From contig JAJDCX010000012.1 in the NCBI GenBank assembly GCA_029260615.1, positions 1 through 62,900 of the forward strand: a stretch of 62,900 bases of DNA, written 5' to 3'. This stretch comes from Phycisphaeraceae bacterium (GTDB lineage: Bacteria > Planctomycetota > Phycisphaerae > Phycisphaerales > Phycisphaeraceae). This document shows, in pieces, positions 1 to 9,334 of the stretch. The translations under genes were made by a program, and so were the position numbers. How positions within the stretch are numbered: the first letter of the stretch is position 1; each line of letters begins with the position of its first letter. The notes under the pieces were generated by a model. The model did no database searches and was not told the DNA's origin. It was given only the letters and a program-made list of their open reading frames with translations.

Positions 1-2
1 CT

Positions 3-887
3 TTTGACCTCTTGCCGGTGGACAACTCGGCTGCGATGACGGGGTATGTGACGTATGACCTGCGGGTCACGACGGACAGGGACTTGACCGCTGCCGCGAT
101 GTTGTTGGATCTGAGCGCCGGGAGCATCTACCAGGAGCCGGAAGGCTGGGGGCAGGCCGGGGTGACGTTGGGTCCACCCAACCCGCTGTGGTTCCCGTCT
201 TTTCCCACGGCTGAGTTTGACACCTACCTTGTTGGGGATGTTTTGACGACCAACATCGCGGGCGGGGGCGGCGATGTCGGAGGGGATGCCTTGCGGTTCG
301 ATACGCAGGAGTTGGACGCGTCCTGGTACAACAACGTGCAGGGGGATACCGGCACGTTCACCATCGGCCGGGTGACGCTGACCGACGATGCGCAGGCGTC
401 GATGGGGCTGTATTTAACGGTCGATGCGGACTATGGCGAGGAGTCTGCGGCTGAGTTCGCCGCCACGATCGCGCCGGGTGCGGCACCGCTGATGTCGCAG
501 ATCATCGAGGAGGTCGAGCCTAGCGGGTTTACGGAGGTCGACTGGGACGAGTACGTTTACACTGCGCCGACCGAATGGGAGCTGCCCGCTTACTGGTCAG
601 TGCTGTTGCCCCGCACGCCCTTCATCACGCCGTCGTGGAACTACAGAGACCCGATCTTGGACAACGCTGACCACGATGATCGACTCACCCAATACAATAA
701 GAACTTGGAAGATCGGCATCAGACTCGGATTAATACCTTTACCCAGTGGGAACCCCGGTTTACATTCACGCCACCAGCTGAAGATAACCTGCCTAGCACC
801 CTGCCCGAGCCGGGGACACTCTTGCTTGTCGCGACAGGCTTGGGGGCGGTGATGCTCAGGCGGCGGGGCACGCCGGCGGATGCGTGA
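3..887 (+). CDS. PEP-CTERM sorting-domain protein, 5' end cut off
   Basis: The reading frame is open to the left edge of the window, so the gene starts outside it; the first possible start inside (TTG at 12) has no ribosome-binding site. The C-terminus has the PEP-CTERM layout: an EPGT motif (about residues 267-270 counted from 12), a hydrophobic helix, then a RRR cluster. In known systems such proteins are exported, cut and anchored by an exosortase, often together with exopolysaccharide. The body is acidic and rich in Gly, Thr and Asp and matches no enzyme family I recognise. The middle reads like a choice-of-anchor adhesive domain. The Wzz-like gene that follows fits an envelope or polysaccharide context. 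Confidence 0.8.
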   Translation, partial: FDLLPVDNSAAMTGYVTYDLRVTTDRDLTAAAMLLDLSAGSIYQEPEGWGQAGVTLGPPNPLWFPSFPTAEFDTYLVGDVLTTNIAGGGGDVGGDALRFDTQELDASWYNNVQGDTGTFTIGRVTLTDDAQASMGLYLTVDADYGEESAAEFAATIAPGAAPLMSQIIEEVEPSGFTEVDWDEYVYTAPTEWELPAYWSVLLPRTPFITPSWNYRDPILDNADHDDRLTQYNKNLEDRHQTRINTFTQWEPRFTFTPPAEDNLPSTLPEPGTLLLVATGLGAVMLRRRGTPADA

Positions 888-922
888 GCCGTTGGCGCCA
901 GGTGTTGGTATGATCTGCCCCG

Positions 923-1804
923 ATGCCATCAACCAACCCAACCGATCCAACCAGCCCGCAGCCGCAGTTCGTCGACGCCTTCGAGGTGCGATTTATTGGG
1001 CGGGCGGTGCGTCGGCATGGGGGCGTGGTCTTGATGGCGGTGCTGATCGGAGCGATAGCGGGGGCGGGGCTCAGGTTGTTCAGCCCGCCGGTGTACCGGG
1101 CCGACGCGGTGTTGCTGGTAAACATCCATTCGATCAAGATCGCTACGAACGGCGTGCCGATGAATGTAGAGTTGGTACGGCCTACCCGTCGGTTGGTCGG
1201 AACGATCTGCATGTCGGACCGTGCGATGTTGTTGCTGGCTGAACGGCTGGGCGAGGGCGCAGATGAAGATCCGGGGGCTGACATGTCAACACGAGTCGCG
1301 TCGGTTCGTAGCCGTGTGTATTACGATCAGCGTGGGCCTGAGCTGGCGGCGCTGCGTGCGGTCGGGTCTGATCCTGAGGCAGCGGCGAGGTTGGCAAATG
1401 AATGGGCCGAGGTCTGCCAGGTGATGCTGCGCGAAGCCTACGGGACGACGGCCGCAGAAGTGGAAGAGATCGAGCGGTTGACCTTAGAAGCGAAGCAGCA
1501 GGTACTTTTGGCGATGCAGGCGGTGGGACAACTCGGTGATGGTGCGGGTGATTCTATTCGGCTTGAGCGATCGGAAGGCCTGGACCGTTCGCGTAAGCTT
1601 CTTGGTGCATTGAATGAGCGGTGGGCGCAGCTGCGTGTCCGTCAGGCAGACAGTGAAGAGATAGCACAAATCAGCAGTCTGGCTATCCCCCCGGCCGATT
1701 CGATCAACCCGTCAGCGCGATTAATCATTGGGCTTTTCGCTTTCGCCGGGCTGCTCATCGGGTTGGCTGTCGCCCTGCTGCGCGGCCCTGATGCGGCGGT
1801 ATAG
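923..1804 (+). CDS. Wzz-like polysaccharide chain-length / co-polymerase protein
   Basis: The 293-residue protein has one transmembrane helix near residues 37-57 and a second at the C-terminus (about 268-288), with an alpha-helical extracytoplasmic region between them. This is the topology of Wzz-type polysaccharide co-polymerases, which set O-antigen or exopolysaccharide chain length in the inner membrane. No kinase domain is attached. It follows the PEP-CTERM gene by 35 bp. Its last 84 bp overlap the 3' end of the convergent glycosyltransferase gene. Assignment rests on topology and a weak family resemblance, so another two-helix membrane protein cannot be excluded. Confidence 0.6.
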   Translation: MPSTNPTDPTSPQPQFVDAFEVRFIGRAVRRHGGVVLMAVLIGAIAGAGLRLFSPPVYRADAVLLVNIHSIKIATNGVPMNVELVRPTRRLVGTICMSDRAMLLLAERLGEGADEDPGADMSTRVASVRSRVYYDQRGPELAALRAVGSDPEAAARLANEWAEVCQVMLREAYGTTAAEVEEIERLTLEAKQQVLLAMQAVGQLGDGAGDSIRLERSEGLDRSRKLLGALNERWAQLRVRQADSEEIAQISSLAIPPADSINPSARLIIGLFAFAGLLIGLAVALLRGPDAAV

Positions 1805-3358
1805 CTTGCGGTTGCGTCTGTGTTTGTACTCTGTCCAATCGATCAGGTGTACCCTCATCTGGATAATCTTGTATTCAAGCTGGCGGTCATAGGCGGGCGT
1901 GGGCACGATGGTCAGGACCTGGTCTTGTTTAATTTTAAGCTGGCGTACTCGCTCGTTGAGCTTGTCGTCGAGGGGGCTGACCATGAGGATTCTTTTGGCA
2001 CTGTGTATGCGTGCGAGTGTTTCCTCCCGCGCTGGGCCGAAGGTCGGTAGCGAGATAGCGCCGAACACGGGCAGGCCTGTGTAGTACGTCAGTTGCGGTG
2101 CCTGGTCACCAATGATGATGTCGCCCCCTTCAGCGATTGAGGCCAGTTCCTCCGCTACTTGTTTCAGTGCCGCGTAGCGTCCGTCGTCGTACTGAGCCAG
2201 AAACGGTTGGCTGCGTTGCTCGACGATGAAGGCCCCGACACGGACGAGATTCGGGCCAAACCACAGCACCAGCAGACCCGCAAGCACCCACCTTCCGGCC
2301 GTGGGCTTGACCCGGCACTGGGTCCAAAGCCCGATACGCCACCAGCCAATCGCCAACAATGGCAGCAGAACAAGCACATATCGTTTGGTCGTGACGAACA
2401 CCAGCCACTGAGCCAGGAACGCGGCGACGAGCAGGCCCCATAGTGGCCTGGCCCGGAATAGCGCCAGCCCGATGACCACAATGATCACGCCAAGCGGCAC
2501 GCCGACGATCGAGCCGAAGTCCACGGCGAACATCGCTTCGGGCAGGTGTTCGGTCAGGAGCGTCGGTCCGTTCTCTACGAAGACGCGGCGCAGCGAATCC
2601 ATTAGCGATGACTCGGTGACCAGCCCCAGGACACTGCCTTCATCGCGCAGCAGTGACCCGCCACCGATGACTAGGCGCATCGTGATCAGAACGACACCTG
2701 CTACCGTAGCCACCACGGCGTAGCGGATCCACCCCGGCTCGCGGGTCATCCGGTAGACGGCCATCAGCGCACCGGCGGCCAGCACGGTCAGTGCCACGCT
2801 TCGGAATACGACCATGACGAGTACCGACAACGCGATCAGGGCGGCCCCCCGCCATAGCCGTGTGCCTTGTCGGTGCATCAGTTCGTTGCCCAACAGCATC
2901 AGCATCAGCCCCAGCATGAAGGGCATGTCGGTCAGGACCTGGTAGCCGTAGCGGTAGAACGTCTCGTTTGCGGCGAGCATACATACGACCAGTACCGCGG
3001 TCGGCCGGTCAAAACGCAGTCGGACTATCCAGAAGGTCAATACCAATACCGCAGCCGAGCACAGCAGCATCACCGTATCGATCGCGATGAAACGGTCCGT
3101 CCCGAACAGTTTGAACATAGCCGCGGTGAGGTACGCCAACCCGGGGTTAACGGTGTCCTGCAGCCCGGTGGGGTGATGGAAGCCTTCCCCGGCGGCCAGG
3201 CTCCGGGCGATTGAGAGGTGGACAGCGGAGTCGGGCCCGACGCGCCACAGGCCATTGAACCCGGCGGCGTAGACCAATGCGATCACCAACCACAGCCACG
3301 ACCGGCGTCGGTCAAACCAGTGGAGCACGGCGGCGGTTGGGGGGGATTGGTCGTTCAA
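1721..3358 (-). CDS. GT39/ArnT-like membrane glycosyltransferase
   Basis: This polytopic protein of 545 residues has about ten hydrophobic helices. An Asp-containing first loop (GPDSAVHLSIARSL, about residues 41-54) resembles the catalytic loop of PMT/ArnT-type transferases, which move sugars from polyprenyl-phosphate donors to lipid or protein acceptors outside the membrane. The C-terminal 150 residues form a soluble domain. The start is TTG at 3358, because no ATG lies suitably upstream and residues after it lead directly into the first helix. The neighbouring Wzz-like gene suggests an envelope glycan role. The acceptor is unknown. Confidence 0.7.
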   Translation of the reverse strand: MNDQSPPTAAVLHWFDRRRSWLWLVIALVYAAGFNGLWRVGPDSAVHLSIARSLAAGEGFHHPTGLQDTVNPGLAYLTAAMFKLFGTDRFIAIDTVMLLCSAAVLVLTFWIVRLRFDRPTAVLVVCMLAANETFYRYGYQVLTDMPFMLGLMLMLLGNELMHRQGTRLWRGAALIALSVLVMVVFRSVALTVLAAGALMAVYRMTREPGWIRYAVVATVAGVVLITMRLVIGGGSLLRDEGSVLGLVTESSLMDSLRRVFVENGPTLLTEHLPEAMFAVDFGSIVGVPLGVIIVVIGLALFRARPLWGLLVAAFLAQWLVFVTTKRYVLVLLPLLAIGWWRIGLWTQCRVKPTAGRWVLAGLLVLWFGPNLVRVGAFIVEQRSQPFLAQYDDGRYAALKQVAEELASIAEGGDIIIGDQAPQLTYYTGLPVFGAISLPTFGPAREETLARIHSAKRILMVSPLDDKLNERVRQLKIKQDQVLTIVPTPAYDRQLEYKIIQMRVHLIDWTEYKHRRNRKLYRRIRAAQQGDSQPDEQPGESEKPND

Positions 3359-3532
3359 GCGTATCCCAAAGAATCAGGGCCTGGTGGGCCCACCGGTGTG
3401 GCGGGCAGGGGGCATCCTAACATCGGTCACGATGGGCACGCCAAGCGGGAGGCGTGAGGTTCCGGGGGGGGCCGGCTTTCTTTTTCTGGCGAGCTTGCTA
3501 TTAATACACGGCCCCACCCGGTACGGCGAGAT

Positions 3533-6406
3533 ATGGACAGCCTGGAAACCTGGCCCGATAGCACGAACCTGGCCTATGTGGAGCAGCTCTACGAGTTATT
3601 CCTGCGCGATCCTATGGCCTTGGATCCCGCATGGCGTGAGCACTTCAGACGCTGGGACGGGGACCAGGGATACGGCCGGGGCAACGGCGCGGGCAACGGC
3701 CAGGCCGGGCCAGCCGTGATAGGCCCCACATTCAAACCCCGCAGCCTGTTCAACCCCTCGGGCACAGCGGGATCGCCCGGATCGGTCACGACCGACGAGC
3801 AGGCGGACCTGCAACGGCTTCAGCACCAGGTCGGCAAACTCGTCCGCAACTACCGTGTCCGGGGCCACCGCGCCGCCTCCTTTGATCCACTGGGCCAATC
3901 ACGCGAGCACATTGTCGAGCTGAACCCGGGCTACTTCGGTTTCACCGAAGCCGACATGGACAAGCCTTTCCTGACCAGCTCGATCCACGGCCAGTCCACC
4001 GCACGGTCATTACGGACCATTATCGCACACCTGCACAACACCTACTGCCGGCACATCGGTGCGCAGTTCATGCACATCGACAGCATCAGCGTGCGAGAGT
4101 GGCTCCAGGAGCGGATGGAGGGCTCGCAGAACCGTATCGAGCTTAGCCGTAAAGAACAGATCCGAATCCTGACCCGGCTGACCGACGCGACGATCTTCGA
4201 GGAGTTTCTACAAAAGAAGTTTATCGGGGCGAAGAGTTTCAGCCTGGAAGGTGCGGAGAGCCTGATCCCGCTGCTGGACCTGGCGTTGGAGAAGGCTGGG
4301 CATCAGAACGTCCGGGAGGCGGTGATCGGGATGGCCCACCGCGGTCGGCTTAACGTGCTCGCCAACATCATCGGCAAGAGCCCCGCCAGGATCTTCCGTG
4401 AGTTCGAAGACGTCGATCCTCAGCTCTACTTAGGCGGCGGCGACGTGAAGTACCACCTGGGCGAGTCCGGCGATTGGCGTACACGTAACGGGCACAACAT
4501 CCACCTCTCGCTGTGTTTTAATCCAAGCCACCTTGAGTTCGTCAGCCCGGTCGTCCTGGGTCGGCTCCGTGCCAAGCAGGACCGGCTACGCGAGGACCGC
4601 AACGCCGGCGTCCCGCGCGGTGACAAGGGCATGGCCATCCTCATCCACGGCGATGCCTCCTTCATCGGTGAGGGTGTCGTTCAGGAAACCCTGAACATGT
4701 CCGGCCTGCGCGGCTACGACGTCGGCGGGGCGCTGCACATCGTCATCAACAACCAGATCGGGTTCACCACCGGCGTCAAGAACGCACGCACCAGCACCTA
4801 CTGCACCGACGTCGCCAAGATGCTGCAGATACCGATATTCCACGTTAACGGCGAACAACCCGAGGCGGTGGCGCAGGTCGTCGATATCGCGATGGACTTC
4901 CGCGACCAGTTTGGCCGGGACGTTGTTATTGATATGTACTGCTTCCGCAAACGCGGCCACAACGAAAGCGACGAGCCCAGCTACACCCAGCCAAAGATGT
5001 ACAAGGCCATCAAAGAACACAAGGGCGTCCGCGAGTCGTACTTGGGCCACCTCATGAAGATGGGTGGGGTCAGCGAACATGACGCCGACCGCATCGCGCT
5101 ACGCCGAACCGAGCTACTGGAAAAAGAACTGACCGCGGCACGCAGCGAGTCGTATGTTCCTAAAAAGGAAGCGTTCGAGGGTGTATGGGAAGGCTACGAA
5201 GCGGGCAAAGAAAACCCTGCGGCCGACCCTGACACCGCGGTGCCCGTTGATCGTCTTGCCGAATTGTTAGAGAGTCAGACCCACTTCCCGGATGACTTCA
5301 AGCTGCATCCTAAGCTCAAGCGTTGGATGGCGGCGCGGCGTGAGATGGCGGGCGGATCTCGCAGGATCGACTGGGCGGGTGCCGAGGCGCTCGCGTTTGC
5401 CAGCCTGCTGACCGATGGCGTCCGTGTTCGCATGTCCGGCCAAGACAGCCAACGCGGCACGTTCAGTCACCGGCACACGGTCCTGCACGATGCCGACGAT
5501 GGGCACGACTACATGCCCCTTGCCAACCTCACCCCCGATCAAGCGCCGATCGAGATATACAACAGCCCGCTCTCAGAAAACAGTGTGCTTGGGTTTGAGT
5601 ACGGCTACAGCCTGGACTGCCCCGAAGGTCTAACCCTCTGGGAAGCGCAGTTTGGTGACTTTGTGAATGTCGCGCAGCCCATCATCGATCAGTTCATCAC
5701 CAGTGCTGAGGATAAATGGAATCGGCTGTCGGGTCTGGTGATGCTGCTGCCGCACGGGTTCGAGGGCATGGGGCCGGAGCACTCGTCTGCCCGGCTCGAA
5801 CGGTTCCTCATGCTTTCGGCTGAGGACAATATCCAAGTTGTAAATCCGACCACACCCGTGCAGTACTTCCATCTGCTACGCCGTCAGGCGATGCGTAAGT
5901 GGCTCAAGCCGTTGATCGTGATGACGCCCAAGAGTTTATTACGCCACCCCGGCGCGGTCTCGGGGTTGGATGAGTTTGAAGCCGGTGGGTTCCAGCGGAT
6001 CATCGCTGACGATCATGCCGGGGAGAAGCGCAAGATCAAGCGTGTGTTGTTGTGTTCCGGCAAGCTCTATTACGAGTTGATCGAGCGTCGGGAGATACTG
6101 CACCGAGAGGACGTGGCGATCATCCGTATCGAACAGTTGTACCCGTTCCCGTTGAAGCAACTCGATGAGGCGACTAAAGAGTACAGCTCGGACGCGGAGG
6201 TTCTCTGGGTGCAGGAAGAGCCGCGAAACCAGGGTGCCTGGCCGTTCCTGCGGATGCGGTTCTGCCCGGAGTTGCTTGACCGATTCACACTCACCGGGAT
6301 CGCCCGCGCCGAGTCGGCAAGTCCCGCCACCGGATCGCGTGCGGCGCACATAATTGAACAAGAGAAGATCCTCGCCGAAGCGATTGGGCCGAAGCCCCAA
6401 GAGTAG
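3533..6406 (+). CDS. sucA: 2-oxoglutarate dehydrogenase E1 component
   Basis: At 957 residues this is a full-length E1o. It decarboxylates 2-oxoglutarate with thiamine diphosphate and passes the succinyl group to the E2 lipoyl domain in the TCA cycle. The N-terminus carries the E1o arm (AYVEQLYELFLRDP), and the family signatures GMAHRGRLN, GDASFIGEGVVQETLN and the C-terminal LLPHGFEGMGPEHSSAR are present. There is no fused acyltransferase domain, so this is the SucA type and not the actinobacterial Kgd type. E2 and E3 follow on the same strand, giving a complete complex operon. Confidence 0.96.
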   Translation: MDSLETWPDSTNLAYVEQLYELFLRDPMALDPAWREHFRRWDGDQGYGRGNGAGNGQAGPAVIGPTFKPRSLFNPSGTAGSPGSVTTDEQADLQRLQHQVGKLVRNYRVRGHRAASFDPLGQSREHIVELNPGYFGFTEADMDKPFLTSSIHGQSTARSLRTIIAHLHNTYCRHIGAQFMHIDSISVREWLQERMEGSQNRIELSRKEQIRILTRLTDATIFEEFLQKKFIGAKSFSLEGAESLIPLLDLALEKAGHQNVREAVIGMAHRGRLNVLANIIGKSPARIFREFEDVDPQLYLGGGDVKYHLGESGDWRTRNGHNIHLSLCFNPSHLEFVSPVVLGRLRAKQDRLREDRNAGVPRGDKGMAILIHGDASFIGEGVVQETLNMSGLRGYDVGGALHIVINNQIGFTTGVKNARTSTYCTDVAKMLQIPIFHVNGEQPEAVAQVVDIAMDFRDQFGRDVVIDMYCFRKRGHNESDEPSYTQPKMYKAIKEHKGVRESYLGHLMKMGGVSEHDADRIALRRTELLEKELTAARSESYVPKKEAFEGVWEGYEAGKENPAADPDTAVPVDRLAELLESQTHFPDDFKLHPKLKRWMAARREMAGGSRRIDWAGAEALAFASLLTDGVRVRMSGQDSQRGTFSHRHTVLHDADDGHDYMPLANLTPDQAPIEIYNSPLSENSVLGFEYGYSLDCPEGLTLWEAQFGDFVNVAQPIIDQFITSAEDKWNRLSGLVMLLPHGFEGMGPEHSSARLERFLMLSAEDNIQVVNPTTPVQYFHLLRRQAMRKWLKPLIVMTPKSLLRHPGAVSGLDEFEAGGFQRIIADDHAGEKRKIKRVLLCSGKLYYELIERREILHREDVAIIRIEQLYPFPLKQLDEATKEYSSDAEVLWVQEEPRNQGAWPFLRMRFCPELLDRFTLTGIARAESASPATGSRAAHIIEQEKILAEAIGPKPQE

Positions 6407-6464
6407 CCGTCAGATTTTAGACGTTAGTATTGATACCGATACCCGAACTCCGAGCGAAGCCACC

Positions 6465-7715
6465 ATGCCCGTTGAACTGAAAGTACCCGAGGTTGGAGAA
6501 TCGATCACCGAAGTTGCGATCGGCCGATGGCTCAAGAGCCCCGGCGATACGGTGCGTAAGGATGATCCGATCGTCGAGATCGAGACCGACAAGGTCACCC
6601 TCGAATTGCCCGCCCCTGCCGATGGGACGCTTGGCGAACAGCTCAAGCAGCCCGGCGACACAGCCATCGTGGGTGAGGTCATCGCGTACATGGAGTACGG
6701 CGAAGTGGCTGCTAAGGACGCACCTAACCCCGAGCTGATGCAAAGTGAGGCCCCGGGTAAATCGGATTCTGCAAAGGCCTCGCCGGCTGACACTCGGGTG
6801 ATGCCCGCGGCACAACGGCTGGTCGATCAGAACAAGCTTGACGCCTCGGCGATCCCCGCAACCGGCCCCGGCGGGCGGTTGCTTAAGGAGGATGTCAAGG
6901 CTTTTCTTGATGATGCTGCTCACGCGGGGAAAGCCGGCGCCGCTGCCGGGGCGGGTGTGTCGTCGGGGCCAGCTTCTGTTGCCCCGATTACTGATCGCCC
7001 CGAGCAGGTAGTTCCCATGACCCCGATGCGGAAGCGCATCGCTGAACGACTCGTTCAGGCCCAGCAAAGTGCGGCGTTGCTGACGACATTCAATGAGATC
7101 GACATGTCGGCGGTGATGGCGCTGCGTTCGCAATACAAAGACGCCTTCCTGAAGAAGTACGACATCAAGCTGGGGTTTATGTCGTTTTTCGTCAAGGCGA
7201 CGATCGATGCGCTCAAGCAGTTCCCCGCGGTCAATGCGGAAATACGCGGCACGGACATCATCTATAAAGATTACTACGACATGGGCATCGCTATTGGCAC
7301 GGGCAAGGGGTTGGTCGTCCCGGTGCTGCGTAATGCCGAGCGTATGGGTTTTGCCCAGGTCGAGCAGGCGATCGTGGGCTTTGGTCAGAAGATCAAGGAC
7401 AACAAGCTGGCGTTGGAAGACCTGCGGGGCGGGACATTCACGATCACCAACGGCGGGATCTTCGGCTCGCTGTTGTCCACCCCGATCGTTAACCCGCCGC
7501 AGTCCGGCGTCTTGGGGATGCACACCATCCAACGCCGACCTGTCGCGGTGACTGCTGCGGGCACCCCCGGTAGCGAAACCATTGAGGTCCGCCCAATGAT
7601 GTATGTCGCTTTGACTTACGACCATCGGCTGGTGGACGGCCGAGAGGCCGTGAGTTTCCTGATCCGCATCAAGCAGGCGTTGGAAGACCCCGCGCGGATG
7701 CTGATGGAGGTATGA
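6465..7715 (+). CDS. sucB: Dihydrolipoyllysine succinyltransferase, E2 of the 2-oxoglutarate complex
   Basis: The 416-residue E2 protein moves the succinyl group from lipoamide to CoA. It has one lipoyl domain at residues 1-77 with the lipoyl lysine K43 in ETDKVT. A peripheral subunit-binding domain follows around 110-145 (PAAQRLVDQNKLD, TGPGGRLLKEDV), after an Ala/Gly/Pro linker. The catalytic domain ends with DHRLVDG, in which H387 and D391 are catalytic. I chose ATG 6465 because the lipoyl domain starts there; an in-frame ATG at 6354 would overlap sucA by 53 bp and add a basic tail with no counterpart in the family. No clear Shine-Dalgarno is seen. Confidence 0.95.
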   Translation: MPVELKVPEVGESITEVAIGRWLKSPGDTVRKDDPIVEIETDKVTLELPAPADGTLGEQLKQPGDTAIVGEVIAYMEYGEVAAKDAPNPELMQSEAPGKSDSAKASPADTRVMPAAQRLVDQNKLDASAIPATGPGGRLLKEDVKAFLDDAAHAGKAGAAAGAGVSSGPASVAPITDRPEQVVPMTPMRKRIAERLVQAQQSAALLTTFNEIDMSAVMALRSQYKDAFLKKYDIKLGFMSFFVKATIDALKQFPAVNAEIRGTDIIYKDYYDMGIAIGTGKGLVVPVLRNAERMGFAQVEQAIVGFGQKIKDNKLALEDLRGGTFTITNGGIFGSLLSTPIVNPPQSGVLGMHTIQRRPVAVTAAGTPGSETIEVRPMMYVALTYDHRLVDGREAVSFLIRIKQALEDPARMLMEV

Positions 7716-7783
7716 GACGCTGTTAGCCATTAGCTGTTGGCCGTTAGTTTTGATTTCGATACCCGAACGCTGAAACCCGAACC

Positions 7784-9178
7784 ATGCCTAATCCTTCTTA
7801 CGACCTTGTCATTATTGGTGCCGGCCCCGGTGGGTATGTTGCTGCGATCCGTGCGGCGCAGCTTGGTTTGAATGTTGCCTGCATCGACAAGAACGCGCAG
7901 CTTGGGGGGACGTGTCTGCGCGTTGGGTGTATCCCCAGCAAGGCGCTGCTCGAATCCAGCCACCTCTACGAAAAAACCTCGCACGAGTTGGGTGTGCATG
8001 GGATCAAGGTTAAGGACGTTTCGCTGGACCTCTCGGCGATGTTGAAGCGCAAAGACAAGGTTGTGACCACGCTCTCGGGCGGTATTTCGGGTCTCTTTAG
8101 GAAAAACAAGGTCACACATTACGCGGGCACGGGTTCGATCAATGCGGATAAGACCGTCACGGTTACGGACGAGGCGGGGAATACGCGGGTTGTCACCGCC
8201 AGGAACGTCCTGATCGCCACGGGTTCTCGGCCAGCGAGTATCCCCGGGATTGATCTGTCCTTGGATAAGGTTGACACCAGCACCGAGGCGTTGAGTTATG
8301 ACGCGCCACCTAAGCATTTGGCGGTGATTGGTGGGGGGTATATCGGGTTGGAGATCGGGTCGGTGTGGCGCAGGCTTGGGAGCAGGGTGACGGTGTTAGA
8401 GTATCTTGACCGCGTGTTGCCAGGGATGGATGCGGAGTTGGCCCGGCACGCGCACAAGGTTTTTGCCAGGCAGGGTATTGAGTTCAAGCTCAAGAGCCGG
8501 GTCGTTGGTGTACAGTCCGACAAGCAGGGGGTGACGATCCAGCGGGACGGGGATGAGCCGGTGAAGGCTGACCGTGTGTTGGTTGCGGTGGGGCGAGCGC
8601 CGAATACCGAGGGGCTTGGTGTTGAGGCGGTGGGGGTTGAGCGCGACGATCGTGGTTATATCACGGTCGATGCTGATTACCGCACGAGTGTAGAGAATAT
8701 CTACGCGATTGGTGATGTGATCCCGACTTCGATGCTTGCGCATGTGGCGGAGGAAGAGGGGGTCGCGTGTGTGGAGAAGATCGCCACGGGCTACGGGCAT
8801 GTGGATTACGGCGTGATCCCCGCAGTGGTCTTCACGGATCCCGAGATCGCCAGCGTGGGTCGGTCCGAGAGTGACCTGAAGGACGAGGCGCACGAATACA
8901 AGAAGGGCGTCTTTAACTTCCGGGGCAACGGCCGGGCGCATGCGATCGAGCAGGCGGATGGTTTTGTGAAGGTGCTTGCGGACAAGAAGACGGATCGTGT
9001 GCTGGGTGTGCATATCATTGGGCCGGACGCGGGCTCGTTGATCGCGGAGTGTGCCAGTGCGATGCAGTACGGGGCGACGGCTGAGGATATCTACCGGACC
9101 TGCCACGCACACCCGACGCTGTCCGAAGCGGTCAAGGAAGCGGCGCTAGCGGTGGATGGGCGCGTGATTCATGGCTGA
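7784..9178 (+). CDS. lpdA: Dihydrolipoyl dehydrogenase (E3)
   Basis: This 464-residue flavoprotein disulfide reductase reoxidises the dihydrolipoyl arm of E2 and produces NADH. The FAD-binding GAGPGGYVAA motif lies at residues 12-21, the redox disulfide GGTCLRVGC at C44/C49, the NAD-binding GGGYIGLEIG in the middle, and the C-terminal HAHPTLSEA with the catalytic His. It is the third gene of the sucA-sucB-lpdA set, 68 bp after sucB. The spacer resembles the spacer before sucB. A terminator-like hairpin sits 10 bp after the stop codon. Confidence 0.96.
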   Translation: MPNPSYDLVIIGAGPGGYVAAIRAAQLGLNVACIDKNAQLGGTCLRVGCIPSKALLESSHLYEKTSHELGVHGIKVKDVSLDLSAMLKRKDKVVTTLSGGISGLFRKNKVTHYAGTGSINADKTVTVTDEAGNTRVVTARNVLIATGSRPASIPGIDLSLDKVDTSTEALSYDAPPKHLAVIGGGYIGLEIGSVWRRLGSRVTVLEYLDRVLPGMDAELARHAHKVFARQGIEFKLKSRVVGVQSDKQGVTIQRDGDEPVKADRVLVAVGRAPNTEGLGVEAVGVERDDRGYITVDADYRTSVENIYAIGDVIPTSMLAHVAEEEGVACVEKIATGYGHVDYGVIPAVVFTDPEIASVGRSESDLKDEAHEYKKGVFNFRGNGRAHAIEQADGFVKVLADKKTDRVLGVHIIGPDAGSLIAECASAMQYGATAEDIYRTCHAHPTLSEAVKEAALAVDGRVIHG

Positions 9179-9188
9179 TTGTTGGGAG

Positions 9189-9211
9189 GATGGCGGGACC
9201 AGCCATCTTTT
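9189..9211 (+). terminator. Rho-independent terminator after lpdA
   Basis: A perfect 6-bp stem GATGGC / GCCATC (9189-9194 with 9202-9207) encloses a 7-nt loop and is followed by TTTT. It lies 10 bp after the lpdA stop codon, so it fits the end of the sucA-sucB-lpdA operon. The T-run is short, so termination may be partial. Confidence 0.6.
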
Positions 9212-9334
9212 GCCTCGAATTAGCACATCTTCCATGGATATTACGCACTCCTGGGACACGTCAAGGCTTAGAATACAAGGGTGACGATCCGCCTCGGCTA
9301 AAACTGGCCCCGGTGGGGTCACGGGAGGTGTCGT

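Noticed and set aside
6417..7730. A 437-codon open frame on the minus strand of sucB
   Set aside because: It is antisense to a clear E2 gene, has no recognisable motif and reflects codon bias in GC-rich DNA.
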